Positions 19,871-29,534 of a stretch of DNA of 64,000 bases are shown piece by piece. The notes beneath the pieces were generated by a model, which saw only the letters and a list, made by a program, of their open reading frames with translations, made no database searches and had not been told where the DNA came from. The stretch comes from Erwinia sp. JUb26 (GTDB lineage Bacteria > Pseudomonadota > Gammaproteobacteria > Enterobacterales > Enterobacteriaceae), in assembly GCF_003751505.1 (NCBI RefSeq), contig NZ_RJVB01000002.1, forward strand, positions 124,001 through 188,000, in the 5' to 3' direction. Position 1 is the stretch's first letter. Each line of letters begins with the position of its first letter. The translations under genes and the position numbers were made by a program.

Positions 19871-19889
19871 ATAAAAATATCTGTTTTAT
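19871..19889. promoter_or_regulatory. Candidate LysR binding site in the lysA-lysR intergenic region
   Basis: ATAAAA (19871-19876) and TTTTAT (19884-19889) form an inverted repeat with a 7-base spacer, typical of LysR-type regulator boxes. It lies between the divergent lysA and lysR genes, about 50 bases from either start. Confidence 0.5.
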
Positions 19890-19946
19890 CGCAGTCTATT
19901 CATTCATGATATGGATTTACTGAACTGAATTTCCGTGGAGAGAGCG

Positions 19947-20867
19947 ATGGCCGGAGTCTCCCTGCGCCACATTGAGATATTCCATGCCGTGATCACCTCC
20001 GGTAATCTCACCGAAGCGGCAGCAATGCTGCACACCTCACAGCCGACCGTCAGCCGTGAGCTGGCGCGCTTTGAAAAACTGATTGGATTACAGCTGTTTG
20101 AACGGGTGCGCGGACGCCTGCAGCCCACGGTTCAGGGCCTGCGGCTGTTCGAGGAGGTGCAGCGATCGTGGTACGGACTGGACAGAATTATCAGCGCCGC
20201 CGAGGGGCTGCGGCAGTTTCGTCAGGGCGAGCTTTCCATCGCCTGCCTGCCGGTTTTCTCCCAGTCACTGCTGCCGCTGCTGTGTCAGCCGTTTATGCAG
20301 CAGTACCCGGAAGTGAGCCTGAATATCATCCCGCAGGAGTCTCCGCTGCTGGAGGAGTGGCTATCGGCCCAGCGCTATGATTTGGGTCTGACCGAAACCA
20401 GCCATGCGCCCGCCGGGACCGAACGCAGCGCGCTGTTTACGCAGAATGAAGTCTGCGTACTGCCGCAGGATCACCCGCTGGCCCGCCGCGACTGCCTGAC
20501 GCCGCAGGATTTTTCCGGTGAGAATTACATCAGCCTGTCGCGCACCGACAGCTATCGCCAGCTGCTGGATAATCTGTTTAGCGAACAGGGGGTACAGCGA
20601 AGGATGGTGATGGAAACGCACAGCGCGGCGTCGGTGTGTGCGATGGTCAGAGCGGGCGTGGGCGTATCGATTGTGAATCCGCTGACGGCGCTGGACTACG
20701 CCGACAGCGGAGTGGTGATGCGGCGCTTCAGCGTGGACGTGCCGTTCACCGTCAGTTTAATCAGGCCGCGCCACCGGCCCGCATCGGCGCTGGTTGATGC
20801 CTTCAGCCAGCATCTGCAGCAGCATATCGGCCTGTTCAGCCAGCGCCTGGAACGGCAGCTGAATTAA
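19947..20867 (+). CDS. lysR: LysR, transcriptional activator of lysA
   Basis: This is the founding LysR-type regulator, 306 residues from the ATG at 19947 (SD GGAGAGA just upstream; the frame is open from a GTG at 19935). The winged helix-turn-helix is NLTEAAAMLHTSQPTVSREL (residues 23-42), followed by the linker helix and co-inducer domain. Sequence such as FEEVQRSWYGLDRI and ETHSAASVCAMVRAGVG matches E. coli LysR closely. It activates lysA in response to diaminopimelate. Its TAA overlaps the stop of the convergent transporter gene. Confidence 0.95.
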   Translation: MAGVSLRHIEIFHAVITSGNLTEAAAMLHTSQPTVSRELARFEKLIGLQLFERVRGRLQPTVQGLRLFEEVQRSWYGLDRIISAAEGLRQFRQGELSIACLPVFSQSLLPLLCQPFMQQYPEVSLNIIPQESPLLEEWLSAQRYDLGLTETSHAPAGTERSALFTQNEVCVLPQDHPLARRDCLTPQDFSGENYISLSRTDSYRQLLDNLFSEQGVQRRMVMETHSAASVCAMVRAGVGVSIVNPLTALDYADSGVVMRRFSVDVPFTVSLIRPRHRPASALVDAFSQHLQQHIGLFSQRLERQLN

Positions 20868-22027
20868 GCGCTGACCGGCTGACCCTGCGCACGGGAACCA
20901 CGGAAGGTGATCAGGCAGATAATCAGGCCGATTGCCGCCAGCACCGCCGCAGAAACCGGAACCGCCGTCAGGCCGTAGCCGCCGCCGATGACAGCTCCGC
21001 CCACCCAGGCACCGAGCGCGTTACCGACGTTAAACGCCGAAATATTCAGCGTGGACACCAGGTTCGGTGCATCTTTACCGTGGCGAACCACGTTAATCTG
21101 CAGCGCAGGTACGGTGGCAAAGGTCGCCATCGCCCACAGGAACAGAGTGATTTCCGCCAGCCACAGCGCGTGAGAGGTCCAGCTGAACAGCAGTGAGAAC
21201 ACCGCAATTAGCGAGAAGCTGAGGATCAGGCTGAACGACACCCGCCAGTCCGCCAGTTTGCCGCCCAGAGTGTTACCCACGGTCAGACCGGCACCGATCA
21301 GGAACAGCGTCCAGCTGACGCCGCGATCGGTAATCCCGGTCACTTCCAGCAGCAGCGGCGCGATATAGCTGAACAGCGCAAACATGGCGGCGGCGAAGAA
21401 CACCGTCATCAGCAGCGACAACCACAGCTTGCCGCTGCTCAGCGCACTGAATTCGCTGGCCAGATCCACCGGTTTTTCATCGCGGTTGGTCGGCAGGCTG
21501 ACAATCAGGCCGATAAACGCCAGCACGCCAATCACCGACACGCCCCAGAACGTGGCACGCCAGCCGAACAGCTGACCGAACCAGGTGCCCAGCGGTACGC
21601 CAAGCACGTTGGCCAGGGTCAGACCGGTAAACATCAGCGCCACGGCGGACGCCTGTTTGCCCGGTGCGACCAGGCTTGCCGCCACCACGGCACCGATACC
21701 GAAGAAGGCACCGTGACACAGAGCAGTCACCACGCGGGCCAGCATCAGCAGGTTATAGCTGTAGGCCAGCGCGCAGAGAATATTGCCGATAATGAAAATC
21801 ACCATCAGCAGAATCAGCGTACGTTTACGCGGCAGCTTCGCCGTCAGCAGCGCCATAATCGGTGCACCAATCGCCACGCCCAGCGCATAGCCGCTGATCA
21901 GCCAGCCCGCAGACGGGATCGATACCTGCAGATCGCGCGCGACCTCCGGCAACAGCCCCATAATCACGAACTCGGTGGTACCGATAGCAAAGGCGCTCAG
22001 CGCCAGTGCCAGTAATGAAACAGGCAT
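20864..22027 (-). CDS. MFS transporter, YdhP/AraJ-like
   Basis: This is a 387-residue, 12-helix major-facilitator protein of the drug:H+ antiporter-1 type. It opens MPVSLLALALSAFAIGTTEFVIMGLLPEVA, the highly typical YdhP/AraJ first helix, and has the loop motif TAKLPRKRTLI between helices 2 and 3. It probably exports a sugar, nucleoside or toxic compound; the substrate is unknown. The GTG at 22036 extends the frame, but the ATG at 22027 has GGAG 8 bases upstream and is preferred. Its stop overlaps that of lysR tail to tail. Confidence 0.85.
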   Translation of the reverse strand: MPVSLLALALSAFAIGTTEFVIMGLLPEVARDLQVSIPSAGWLISGYALGVAIGAPIMALLTAKLPRKRTLILLMVIFIIGNILCALAYSYNLLMLARVVTALCHGAFFGIGAVVAASLVAPGKQASAVALMFTGLTLANVLGVPLGTWFGQLFGWRATFWGVSVIGVLAFIGLIVSLPTNRDEKPVDLASEFSALSSGKLWLSLLMTVFFAAAMFALFSYIAPLLLEVTGITDRGVSWTLFLIGAGLTVGNTLGGKLADWRVSFSLILSFSLIAVFSLLFSWTSHALWLAEITLFLWAMATFATVPALQINVVRHGKDAPNLVSTLNISAFNVGNALGAWVGGAVIGGGYGLTAVPVSAAVLAAIGLIICLITFRGSRAQGQPVSA

Positions 22028-22490
22028 TTCACACACTCCCAGGATTGTCAGAACTCAGCCCTCTACGTGGAGAGCCATTATCGTCAGGTGAATATTTTTT
22101 ACGCGATACGCGACGAAGGTCACAGAACGACATTAAAACACAGGCGGGGAATCGCTTACAGCACGTCGCAGGCAAGGGTGTGTTGCCAAATTAGCAATAA
22201 TTAACGTCAAAAAGCGATTTCCACCACGGGCGAAAAAAACGCCGAATATGAATGACATGGCGAAATAATCACCCACAGCAAACAAACACATAACACCAGC
22301 TAATGTTTTTTCCTGCGGAAAACTCCTGGTTTTTGGAAATTCCATACCATTTCATTGCGATCTTCCCCGTTGTCGTTAGGCTTATTGAGATCGTTAACAA
22401 TATGAAATTACTGCTGTGGATAGCCGAAGGCGTTATGCAGAAACGCTTACTTCACCGGCTATCTTTTCAACTAATCATTGGGGAATATCG
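22028..22490. other. Gene-free AT-rich stretch before the trypsin-like lipoprotein gene
   Basis: No coding region can be supported. Composition becomes clearly more AT-rich than the surroundings from about 22080 to 22490, which fits either a regulatory region or transferred DNA. It must contain the divergent promoters for the MFS transporter and the lipoprotein gene. Confidence 0.4.
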
Positions 22491-23117
22491 ATGAGAGTGG
22501 TTATTTGCCTGCTAGCCGCCTGTCTGGGCGGGTGTTCAGTAGGGAAGTATCAGTACAGCAGTGAAGCTGAAAAACGGGTCGATATGACGGTAACCGGCAT
22601 CCCTACGATCCTGGGGGCCGGGGCTCTGGGAACCACCATTCCGCTGACGGCGAACTACAGCCTGACGGCGGCTCACGTCGCCAAGCTCTCGCTTTACGAG
22701 GTGAAATCCTGGCACCCGGAGTGCGATCTGGCGGTGATTTATCACAAGAATGAGGGGCTGAAACAGGAACCCCGTTTCCGCAATGGTAAGATCGGCGACA
22801 AAGTGAATATGTACGGCTACAGCTTTATCTCCGCCATGCCGATGGCCTCCAGCGGGGTCAATCTGATTAATACCGGGCTGGTCAACGAATGGAATAAAAA
22901 ACCCTGCGTGGTGGTCGCCACCAACGCCGGGGTGGTGCAGGGAATGTCGGGCGGCGCGGTGTATAACGCCTCCGACGATTCGATTGGTGGGGTGATCGTT
23001 GGCTATACCGACAGCGTTAACGATTTGAAAACCGGCAAGCCGCGCTACCGCGATGTCTCGCTGTATGTTCCCTACGCTCGCTTTAAAGACTGGCTGAATG
23101 ATGCAGTGAAGTCCTGA
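22491..23117 (+). CDS. Trypsin-like serine protease-fold lipoprotein
   Basis: The 208-residue product starts at ATG 22491 (GGGGAA upstream). The frame is open to 22416, but only this start yields the lipoprotein signal MRVVICLLAACLGGC (Cys15). A compact chymotrypsin-like triad is visible: His62 in SLTAAHVAK, Asp79 in HPECDLAVI and Ser153 in GVVQGMSGGAVYN. The His-Asp distance is only 17 residues, much shorter than in DegP-type proteases, so it is a minimal fold. It is probably tethered in the periplasm. I do not recognise a named family member. It stands alone between an AT-rich gap and ygeA (convergent), suggesting acquisition. Confidence 0.75.
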   Translation: MRVVICLLAACLGGCSVGKYQYSSEAEKRVDMTVTGIPTILGAGALGTTIPLTANYSLTAAHVAKLSLYEVKSWHPECDLAVIYHKNEGLKQEPRFRNGKIGDKVNMYGYSFISAMPMASSGVNLINTGLVNEWNKKPCVVVATNAGVVQGMSGGAVYNASDDSIGGVIVGYTDSVNDLKTGKPRYRDVSLYVPYARFKDWLNDAVKS

Positions 23118-23137
23118 TCCGTCAGTCAGTCAGGAGC

Positions 23138-23830
23138 TCACCGCAGCATAAACTCTACCGCCGCCTCCGCATGGATGGCGGTGGTGTCAAACACCGGGAC
23201 CGGGCAGTCGCTGGCGTTCAGCAGCAGCCCGATTTCCGTACAGCCGAAAATCACGCCCTCTGCGCCTCGCGCCACCAGGCCGTCGATAATCGCCAGATAG
23301 CGCGATTTAGACTCGGCGGTAAACCGCCCCTGGCACAGCTCATCGAAGATGATGCGGTTAATCTGCTGACGATCGGCTTCATCGGGAACCAGCGTGGTAA
23401 TGCCGTGCTGCGCCAGCATCGGTCCGCGATAAAAATCCTGCTCCATGGTGTAGCGCGTTCCCAGCAGCGCGACCTGCGACATGCCCGCCCGCTTAATCGC
23501 CGCCGCGGTGCCATCGGCGATATGCAGGAACGGCAGGCCGCTCTGGTCAATAATCGGCTGCGCCACTTTATGCATGGTGTTGGTACAGAGCACGATCCCT
23601 TCGGCCCCTGCCCGCTTCAGCGCTACTGCGGCATCCGCCAGCATCTGCCCGGCTTTCTCCCAGTCGCCGCTGGCCTGGCAGGCTTCTATCTCGTGGAAGT
23701 CCACGCTCCACAGCACCAGCTTCGCCGAGTGCAGTCCGCCAAGCTCCCGCTTGATCCCTTCGTTGATCGCCCGGTAGTACGGCAGCGTGGATTCCCAGCT
23801 CATGCCGCCGATCAGTCCCAGTGTTTTCAT
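23138..23830 (-). CDS. ygeA: Aspartate/glutamate racemase family, broad-specificity amino-acid racemase
   Basis: The 230-residue protein matches E. coli YgeA (230 residues), a PLP-independent racemase able to make several D-amino acids. The two catalytic cysteines are in LCTNTMH (about residue 82) and FGCTEIGLL (about 196). The N-terminus MKTLGLIGGMSWEST is diagnostic of the family. The gene starts 18 bases after afuC on the same strand, so it may be transcribed with the sugar-phosphate cluster, although in E. coli it belongs to the lysR neighbourhood. Confidence 0.92.
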   Translation of the reverse strand: MKTLGLIGGMSWESTLPYYRAINEGIKRELGGLHSAKLVLWSVDFHEIEACQASGDWEKAGQMLADAAVALKRAGAEGIVLCTNTMHKVAQPIIDQSGLPFLHIADGTAAAIKRAGMSQVALLGTRYTMEQDFYRGPMLAQHGITTLVPDEADRQQINRIIFDELCQGRFTAESKSRYLAIIDGLVARGAEGVIFGCTEIGLLLNASDCPVPVFDTTAIHAEAAVEFMLR

Positions 23831-23848
23831 TTCGTTCCTCAGTCCGCG

Positions 23849-24919
23849 TTATTCATCCTGTAACACAAACATACCAAACGGATGGATCTGGAGATAGAAC
23901 TCGTCGCCCGGTGAAGGCTGAAGTTCGGTGGCGTTAACCTGCAACAGCAGTTGCTGCCCCTGCCACTCCAGCAGCACCTCGTACTGCGGCCCCATATAGG
24001 CGACTTTTTTAATCGTGCAGCGCTGGCTGGCATCGCCCTTTAATCCGAGGGTGATCGCTTCCGGACGCACGCCGACCGTACAGTGCTGCAGGCCCGGCGC
24101 AAACCCTTCCGGGCGCGGGATAGCGTAGCCAAAGATCTCCACGCGACTGTCGCCGATCTGCGCCTCGAAGATATTGGCATCACCCATAAAGCTGGCCATA
24201 AAGCGCGAAGCCGGGAAGCGGTAGAGCCGCTGCGGTTCGCCGATCTGCATAATCTGCCCCTTGTTCATCACCAGTACGGTGTCGGAAACAGCGAAGGCTT
24301 CGCTCTGATCGTGGGTTACGTACAGCGAGGTGATATTGAACTGCTGCTGCAGCTCGCGGATCTTCTCGCGCATGCTGCGGCGCAGGTTGGCATCCAGGTT
24401 GCTCAGCGGTTCATCGAACAGCAGCACCTTCGGCTTGAGGATCAGCGCACGGGCTAGCGCCACGCGCTGCTGCTGCCCGCCGGAGATCTGATCGACGTAG
24501 CGATCGGCGAATCCGGCCAGATCCACCAGCTCCAGCGCCTCTTCGACGCGGTCGCGGATCTCACCTTTCGGTTTGCCCAGCATCTTCAGCCCGTAGCCAA
24601 TGTTCTCCCCCAGCGACATATGCGGGAACAGGGCGTAGGACTGGAACACCATGCAGATATCGCGGTGCTGGATCGAACGATGGGTTACGTCTTCCCCGTC
24701 GATGAAAATCTGCCCATCGCTGGGTTTTTCCAGCCCGGCGACCATTCTCAGCACGGTGGTTTTGCCGCAGCCCGAAGGCCCGAGCAGCGTTACCATCTCA
24801 CCTTTCGGGATCGCCAGGCTGAGGTTCTCAATCACCGAGTTGCTGCCGAAGCGTTTGGCCACATTTCGCAGTTCTACAAAGCTTTTCTTTTCCTGGGGTT
24901 GTGCGAAGTTAGTATTCAT
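23849..24919 (-). CDS. afuC: Sugar-phosphate ABC transporter ATPase AfuC
   Basis: This 356-residue ATPase powers import by the AfuABC system. Walker A is GPSGCGKTT (residues 47-55), signature [15 protein letters not shown], Walker [12 protein letters not shown], switch histidine in YVTHDQSEA, and a C-terminal TOBE domain with [11 protein letters not shown]. The GTG at 24925 opens the frame, but ATG at 24919 has AAGG 5 bases upstream. Such ATPases were first annotated as ferric-iron FbpC; the AfuA partner here points to sugar phosphate. It is 11 bases after afuB. Confidence 0.87.
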   Translation of the reverse strand: MNTNFAQPQEKKSFVELRNVAKRFGSNSVIENLSLAIPKGEMVTLLGPSGCGKTTVLRMVAGLEKPSDGQIFIDGEDVTHRSIQHRDICMVFQSYALFPHMSLGENIGYGLKMLGKPKGEIRDRVEEALELVDLAGFADRYVDQISGGQQQRVALARALILKPKVLLFDEPLSNLDANLRRSMREKIRELQQQFNITSLYVTHDQSEAFAVSDTVLVMNKGQIMQIGEPQRLYRFPASRFMASFMGDANIFEAQIGDSRVEIFGYAIPRPEGFAPGLQHCTVGVRPEAITLGLKGDASQRCTIKKVAYMGPQYEVLLEWQGQQLLLQVNATELQPSPGDEFYLQIHPFGMFVLQDE

Positions 24920-24930
24920 ATGCACCTTAA

Positions 24931-27000
24931 TTAACGGGTTTTCGCCCGCGAGCGGGCCACGCGCGCTTCACCCACCAGCGCATCGAAAATAAAGATAATT
25001 GCCAGCATCACCACGATCAGCACCGAACCATAGGCGATCGCCATGCCGTACTCTCCGTCCTCAACGCGGTTAAGGATGTAGGAGGTGGCCACGCGGGTAT
25101 CTGGCGTAACGAGGAAGATAATGGCGCTGACGGTGGTGATCGCACGGACGAAGCTGTAGATCAGCGCCGAGAGGATCGCCGGGCGCAGCAGCGGCAGAAT
25201 GATATACAGCACGGTGCGCAGCGATCCGGCACGCAGGCTGAGCGAGGCTTCATCCAGCGATTTGTCCAGCTGGCCCAGCCCGGCGATCCCGGCACGGATC
25301 CCCACCGGCACGTTACGCATCACCATGGAGATAATCACAATCGCCGCGGTCCCGGTCAGATAAACCGGCGCGCCGTTAAAGGCGAGGATGTAGGAAACGC
25401 CCGCCACGGTGCCCGGAACGGCAAAGCACAGCATGGTGGAAAACTCGATCACCTTCTTACCGCGGAACTGCTGGCGAACCACGACGTAGGCAATCAGCAG
25501 GCCGAAAATTGCGGTAATCGGTGCGGCGATCCCGGCGTACAGCAGGGTGTCGAGCAGCGATGGCCATGCACCGTCACTGAATCCCTGGCCGAACAGCTTG
25601 CTGAAGTTATCCAGCGTCAGGGTGTAATCAACGCCCCAGTTCACGGTAAAGCTGCCGAAGAAGATGCTGCCGTACAGCAGCACGTTAAAGGCGATCCATA
25701 CCCACAGCATTGCCGTCACCGACCACACCAGCGACACCGGCAGCGGCTGCACGTCGCCGCGCGAGGATTTGCCCGAGATGGTGACGTAGGAGCGTTTACC
25801 GATCCACAGATACTGCACGCAGAACACCAGCAGCGAGAACAGCAGCAGGATCACGCCCAGCGTACTGGCCGAGGTGTAGTCCAGCTGCGCGCCGGTAATG
25901 TAGAAGTAGATCTGCGTGGCCAGCACGTCAAAGTTGCCGCCCAGCACCAGCGGATTACTGAAGTCCGCCAGCGACTGGACGATAACAATCAGGAACGAGT
26001 TGGCCAGCGCCGGTTTCAGCAGAGGCAGGAAGACGCGGCGGAAGGTTTGCAGTCTGCTGGCGCGCAGCGTGTAAGAGGCCTCTTCCAGCGACGGGTGCAG
26101 CGTTTTGATCGCGCCGTCGAGGATCATAAATGACATCGGAGTAAAGGCCAGTACCTGCGCCAGCCAGATGCCGGTAAAGCCGTAGAGCCAGTTGGTATTG
26201 GTCAGGCCGAGATAGTTGACCATAAATTCCGTGACGTAGCCGGAGCGGCCCATCATCAGGGTAACGCCCAGACCTACAACGAACGGCGGCGTGACAATCG
26301 GCAGGATCGAGAACACCCGCCCCAGCAGCGCCGAACGTTTGGCGATACGCGTGGTGTAGATCGCCAGCACCATGCCAAAGAAGGTACAGCCAATGCCGAC
26401 CGCCGCACTCAGCAGGAAGGAATTCCAGATCACCTGCAGAATATGCTTTTGCCCCAGCACGGCCATAAACTGCAGCGGCGCAAAGGTGCCGTCATCGGCG
26501 GTGATCATCGGTTTGAAGATCGCCAGGCTCGGCCAGATGATAAACAGGCTAATCAGCGCGACGATGGCGATCAGCGAGCCTAAAACAAAGCGGTCACCGC
26601 CCAGCCATTCCAGCCGCGACAGCGCGACGGTCATCACCCCGCCCAGCGCGCAGAAGATGACGATGGTACCGTAGCCCAGGCCGCGCTCCAGCCAGGCGGC
26701 GCTGACCACCATAAAGACCGCACAGCCCAGTGCCCATGCGGCGTCGAAACGGTGCCGCCCGCGTGAAGCCGTGCCGCGAACCGGCCGCAGCAGCAAAACC
26801 AGCGGCAGCAGCAGCCACGCCTGGCTGATATTGGCACCGGACCAGCCGTAGGCCGCGAAAATTTCGTCAGACGTGGATTCCAGCAGGCCGTAGTCGAGGC
26901 TGAAGACCGGCAGCAGCAGGTAGCCCGCTACCAGTATCATCAGCCAGATAAAAACAGTATCCCGTCCCTGCGGCAGGTGCAGAGCAGTGGCATCACTCAT
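24931..27000 (-). CDS. afuB: Sugar-phosphate ABC transporter permease AfuB (fused, two permease domains)
   Basis: The 689-residue inner-membrane protein contains two BPD permease domains in tandem, about 12 or more helices. The two EAA loops are [20 protein letters not shown] (about residue 300) and [20 protein letters not shown] (about 585), where the ATPase docks. The frame is open to 27054, but ATG 27000 gives the N-terminus [14 protein letters not shown] with GGGGAA just upstream. It lies between afuA (63-base gap containing a stem-loop) and afuC (11-base gap). Confidence 0.87.
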   Translation of the reverse strand: MSDATALHLPQGRDTVFIWLMILVAGYLLLPVFSLDYGLLESTSDEIFAAYGWSGANISQAWLLLPLVLLLRPVRGTASRGRHRFDAAWALGCAVFMVVSAAWLERGLGYGTIVIFCALGGVMTVALSRLEWLGGDRFVLGSLIAIVALISLFIIWPSLAIFKPMITADDGTFAPLQFMAVLGQKHILQVIWNSFLLSAAVGIGCTFFGMVLAIYTTRIAKRSALLGRVFSILPIVTPPFVVGLGVTLMMGRSGYVTEFMVNYLGLTNTNWLYGFTGIWLAQVLAFTPMSFMILDGAIKTLHPSLEEASYTLRASRLQTFRRVFLPLLKPALANSFLIVIVQSLADFSNPLVLGGNFDVLATQIYFYITGAQLDYTSASTLGVILLLFSLLVFCVQYLWIGKRSYVTISGKSSRGDVQPLPVSLVWSVTAMLWVWIAFNVLLYGSIFFGSFTVNWGVDYTLTLDNFSKLFGQGFSDGAWPSLLDTLLYAGIAAPITAIFGLLIAYVVVRQQFRGKKVIEFSTMLCFAVPGTVAGVSYILAFNGAPVYLTGTAAIVIISMVMRNVPVGIRAGIAGLGQLDKSLDEASLSLRAGSLRTVLYIILPLLRPAILSALIYSFVRAITTVSAIIFLVTPDTRVATSYILNRVEDGEYGMAIAYGSVLIVVMLAIIFIFDALVGEARVARSRAKTR

Positions 27001-27032
27001 AGTGTTCCCCGGAGGTTGAAGCGAAAGCGATA

Positions 27033-27051
27033 GCGCGGCGGCAGGCCGCGC
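27033..27051 (-). other. Stem-loop between afuA and afuB
   Basis: GCGCGGC (27033-27039) pairs perfectly with GCCGCGC (27045-27051). There is no U-tract. Hairpins after binding-protein genes commonly protect the upstream message and raise its level over the permease; that role is inferred here. Confidence 0.5.
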
Positions 27052-27063
27052 CAAAGTTAAGAA

Positions 27064-28095
27064 TTACTGCCCCATCTTCACGTCGTTAACCCACTTGTTG
27101 ATCAGATGCTTACGCATCTCCGTGGCGCCGTATTTATCCATGTCGTAGTCGATCAGCTTCAAGTCATCCAGCTTGAGCGAGTTTGGTGAGGTTTCTGCGG
27201 TGGTGTTGGTCAGGATCTGGTAAGACTGCCCCTGCTTCCACGCCAGCTCCTGCGCTTCTTTCGACAGCGCCCAGTCCACGAACAGACGGGCGTTGTCGAT
27301 ATTGCGCGCTTTCTTCAGGATGCTGACGCCGCCGACTTCATAGCCTGAGCCTTCACACGGTGAAATCAGGGTCAGCGGCGCGCCCTTGTCTTTTTCCAGC
27401 GAGTAGTCGTGCAGGAAGCCGATGCCGATCGCGGTTTCACCACGGGCGGCGTTACGTGCCGGGGCAATACCGGATTTGGTGTACTGGGAAACGTTCGCGT
27501 TAAGCTTTTTCAGATAGTCGAAGGCCTGATCTTCGCCCCAAAGCTGGGTAAAGGTAGCCAGTGCGGTATAGGCGGTGCCGGAACTTTGCGGATCGGCGAT
27601 CTGGATTTCACCCTTGTAGATCGGGTTGGTCAGATCCTTCCAGCATTTCGGCTCCGGCAGGTTTTTCTGCTTCAGGCGATCGGTGTTCACGCCAAAACCG
27701 AGAATACCGATGTAGATCGCCGAAGAGTAGTTGCCCTTCACTTTGGCCGGATCGCGGAACTGCGGCATGATCTGATCCAGCACCGGAGATTTATAGGCCT
27801 CCAGCAGCCCCATTTCACCGGCCTGAGACTGAGGATCGAGCGTGCCGCCGTACCAGACATCCGCCTGCGGGTTATTCTTCTCGGCATCGACCTTCGCCAG
27901 CGTGCTGCCGGAGCCGTTGCGGATAAAGCTGGTTTTCACATCGTATTTCTCACCAAAGGCTTTTGCTTCGGTTTCGCACATGGCGTTGGTGGCGCTGCAG
28001 TAGATCACCAGGCGGCCTTTGGCCTGGGCCGCGCCGGACATCGCGCTCACTGCCAGCCCGGCAGCGATCAGGGTAGAGAGGGCTAAACGTTTCAT
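27064..28095 (-). CDS. afuA: Periplasmic sugar-phosphate binding protein AfuA
   Basis: The 343-residue protein has a signal peptide (MKRLALSTLIAAGLAVSAMSG, cleavage near AQA-KG at 25). The mature part begins GRLVIYCSATNAMCETEAKA, followed by TSFIRNGSGSTLAKV and ADVWYGGTLDPQSQAG, which match the AfuA family closely. AfuA proteins bind hexose-6-phosphates and related sugar phosphates, although they were first named as iron-binding proteins. The tyrosine pair that ligates iron in FbpA is not evident. It is 40 bases downstream of uhpC and heads the transporter genes. Confidence 0.88.
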   Translation of the reverse strand: MKRLALSTLIAAGLAVSAMSGAAQAKGRLVIYCSATNAMCETEAKAFGEKYDVKTSFIRNGSGSTLAKVDAEKNNPQADVWYGGTLDPQSQAGEMGLLEAYKSPVLDQIMPQFRDPAKVKGNYSSAIYIGILGFGVNTDRLKQKNLPEPKCWKDLTNPIYKGEIQIADPQSSGTAYTALATFTQLWGEDQAFDYLKKLNANVSQYTKSGIAPARNAARGETAIGIGFLHDYSLEKDKGAPLTLISPCEGSGYEVGGVSILKKARNIDNARLFVDWALSKEAQELAWKQGQSYQILTNTTAETSPNSLKLDDLKLIDYDMDKYGATEMRKHLINKWVNDVKMGQ

Positions 28096-28135
28096 CAGGT
28101 TATCCTTATCGTCGAGGGTCGGCAGACCCCGTCGG

Positions 28136-29443
28136 TTACGGAGCCTGTTTAAATCTCTGCCGGTTCAGGCCGGCAATCAGCAGCGGCATCAGCAGGATGC
28201 CAATACAGCCTGCGGCAGCGGTCAGCAGGGCGAAAAAACCCGACCAGCCGTAATGCTGCATCACCTGCGCCAGCGGCCAGCCCGCCAGCGCGGCACCCAG
28301 ATAGGCAAACAGGCCGAGGAATCCGGTGACGGTTCCCGGCGCGGCCTTGTGGCTGTATTCCACCGCGGCCAGGCCAATCAGCATCTGCGGGCCAAAAACA
28401 AAAAATCCCAGGCTGAAGAAGCACACCGACAGCAGCGCCCGGTGATGCACCGGCGCCAGCCACAGCGCCGCCATGCTGAGGAACAGGCCAAAGGCAAACA
28501 GCAAAATCATCGGGGCGCGCTGGCCGCGAAACAGCAGATCCGATCCCCATCCGGCAAACAGCGCCCCGATCACCCCGCCCAGCTCAAACAGCGTCAGCGT
28601 GGTGTTGGCGCTCAGCAGGTTGATGCCGTGGGCCTCGGTCAGCCATAAATTGCCCCAGTCGTTCAGCGCGATGCGGATCAGGTACACCAGCACGTACGAC
28701 ACGCCCAGCAGCCAGATGGTGCGATTAGCCAGAATCTGCTGGCGGAAAATATCGCGCATCGCCATTGCCGGGCTATGCTCCTGCTGCCACAGCTCCAGCG
28801 GATCGCGCCGCCATTCCCCCACCGTCGGCAGCCCCTGCGCGGCGGGCGTATCGCACAGCCGCCAGCAAAGCCAGATGCCGATCAGAATGCCCATCATCCC
28901 CGGCAGCAGCAGTGCCGCCTGCCAGCCCCAGCGCATCGCCAGCCAGCCCGACAGCAGCGGCACCAGCGCGCCACCCAGGTTGATCGAGGTGTTCCAACAG
29001 CCCCACCAGAAGCCGCGCTCGTTGCGCGAGTACCAGTGGGTGAGCAATTTGGCACACGGCGGCCAGCCCCAGCCCTGGAAAAAACCGTTAAGCGTCCACA
29101 CCACCAGCAGCGCACTCCACGAGCCGCAAAAGGTGAACACGATATTCAGCACGCCGGTAGCGATCAGCCCGCCGCCCATAAACCACTGCGCGGGGGTACG
29201 GTCACTGATCGTGCCGGACAGAAATTTCGACGCGCCGTAGACCAGATAAAACAGCGTGCCCAGCAGGCCGATGTCGGCTTTATCCAGCCCCAGTTCCAGC
29301 TGCATCACCGGCATCACCTGGCTGATGCTGCGCCGCGTCAGATAAAACGCGGCATAGCCGATCACCATGGTGAACAGCAGTCGCGGTCGCCAGTAACGGT
29401 AGCGCTGGCTAATCTGCTCTGGCGTCAGGGTGATGGCTGCCAT
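28136..29443 (-). CDS. uhpC: UhpC, membrane sensor of external sugar phosphate
   Basis: UhpC is a UhpT-like major-facilitator protein that senses glucose-6-phosphate outside the cell and activates the kinase UhpB. The product has 435 residues and the organophosphate:Pi antiporter layout: RYRYWRPRLLFTMVIGYAAFYLTRRS at the N-terminus and about 12 helices. The motif GFFQGWGWPPCAKLLTHW is typical of the UhpC/UhpT/GlpT group. The frame is open to 29497; ATG 29443 has a GGAGG site 5 bases upstream. It lies between uhpB and afuA. Because no separate UhpT is present, one must consider that it also transports, but its order after uhpAB supports UhpC. Confidence 0.87.
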   Translation of the reverse strand: MAAITLTPEQISQRYRYWRPRLLFTMVIGYAAFYLTRRSISQVMPVMQLELGLDKADIGLLGTLFYLVYGASKFLSGTISDRTPAQWFMGGGLIATGVLNIVFTFCGSWSALLVVWTLNGFFQGWGWPPCAKLLTHWYSRNERGFWWGCWNTSINLGGALVPLLSGWLAMRWGWQAALLLPGMMGILIGIWLCWRLCDTPAAQGLPTVGEWRRDPLELWQQEHSPAMAMRDIFRQQILANRTIWLLGVSYVLVYLIRIALNDWGNLWLTEAHGINLLSANTTLTLFELGGVIGALFAGWGSDLLFRGQRAPMILLFAFGLFLSMAALWLAPVHHRALLSVCFFSLGFFVFGPQMLIGLAAVEYSHKAAPGTVTGFLGLFAYLGAALAGWPLAQVMQHYGWSGFFALLTAAAGCIGILLMPLLIAGLNRQRFKQAP

Positions 29444-29461
29444 GTAAACCTCCGGGTCATC

Positions 29462-29534
29462 ACGGGCTAATATAGGGAAGGCATTACGCCGGGGCATGAG
29501 ACAAAGTTGGAATGAACCAGGAATTATTCCTGGT
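29462..29534 (-). promoter_or_regulatory. Candidate UhpA-activated promoter for uhpC-afuABC
   Basis: A 19-bp palindrome ACCAGGAATTATTCCTGGT (29516-29534) lies about 63 bases upstream of the start predicted from a TATATT -10 box (29469-29474, minus strand). There is no good -35 box at the right spacing, as expected for an activator-dependent promoter. In the E. coli uhpT promoter the strong UhpA region is also centred about 64 bases upstream. Assignment to UhpA is inference. Confidence 0.45.

Noticed and set aside
23849..28095. Calling the ABC system a ferric-iron FbpABC transporter.
   Set aside because: The binding protein matches AfuA-type sequences and sits with uhpABC; the iron-ligating tyrosine pair of FbpA is not evident.
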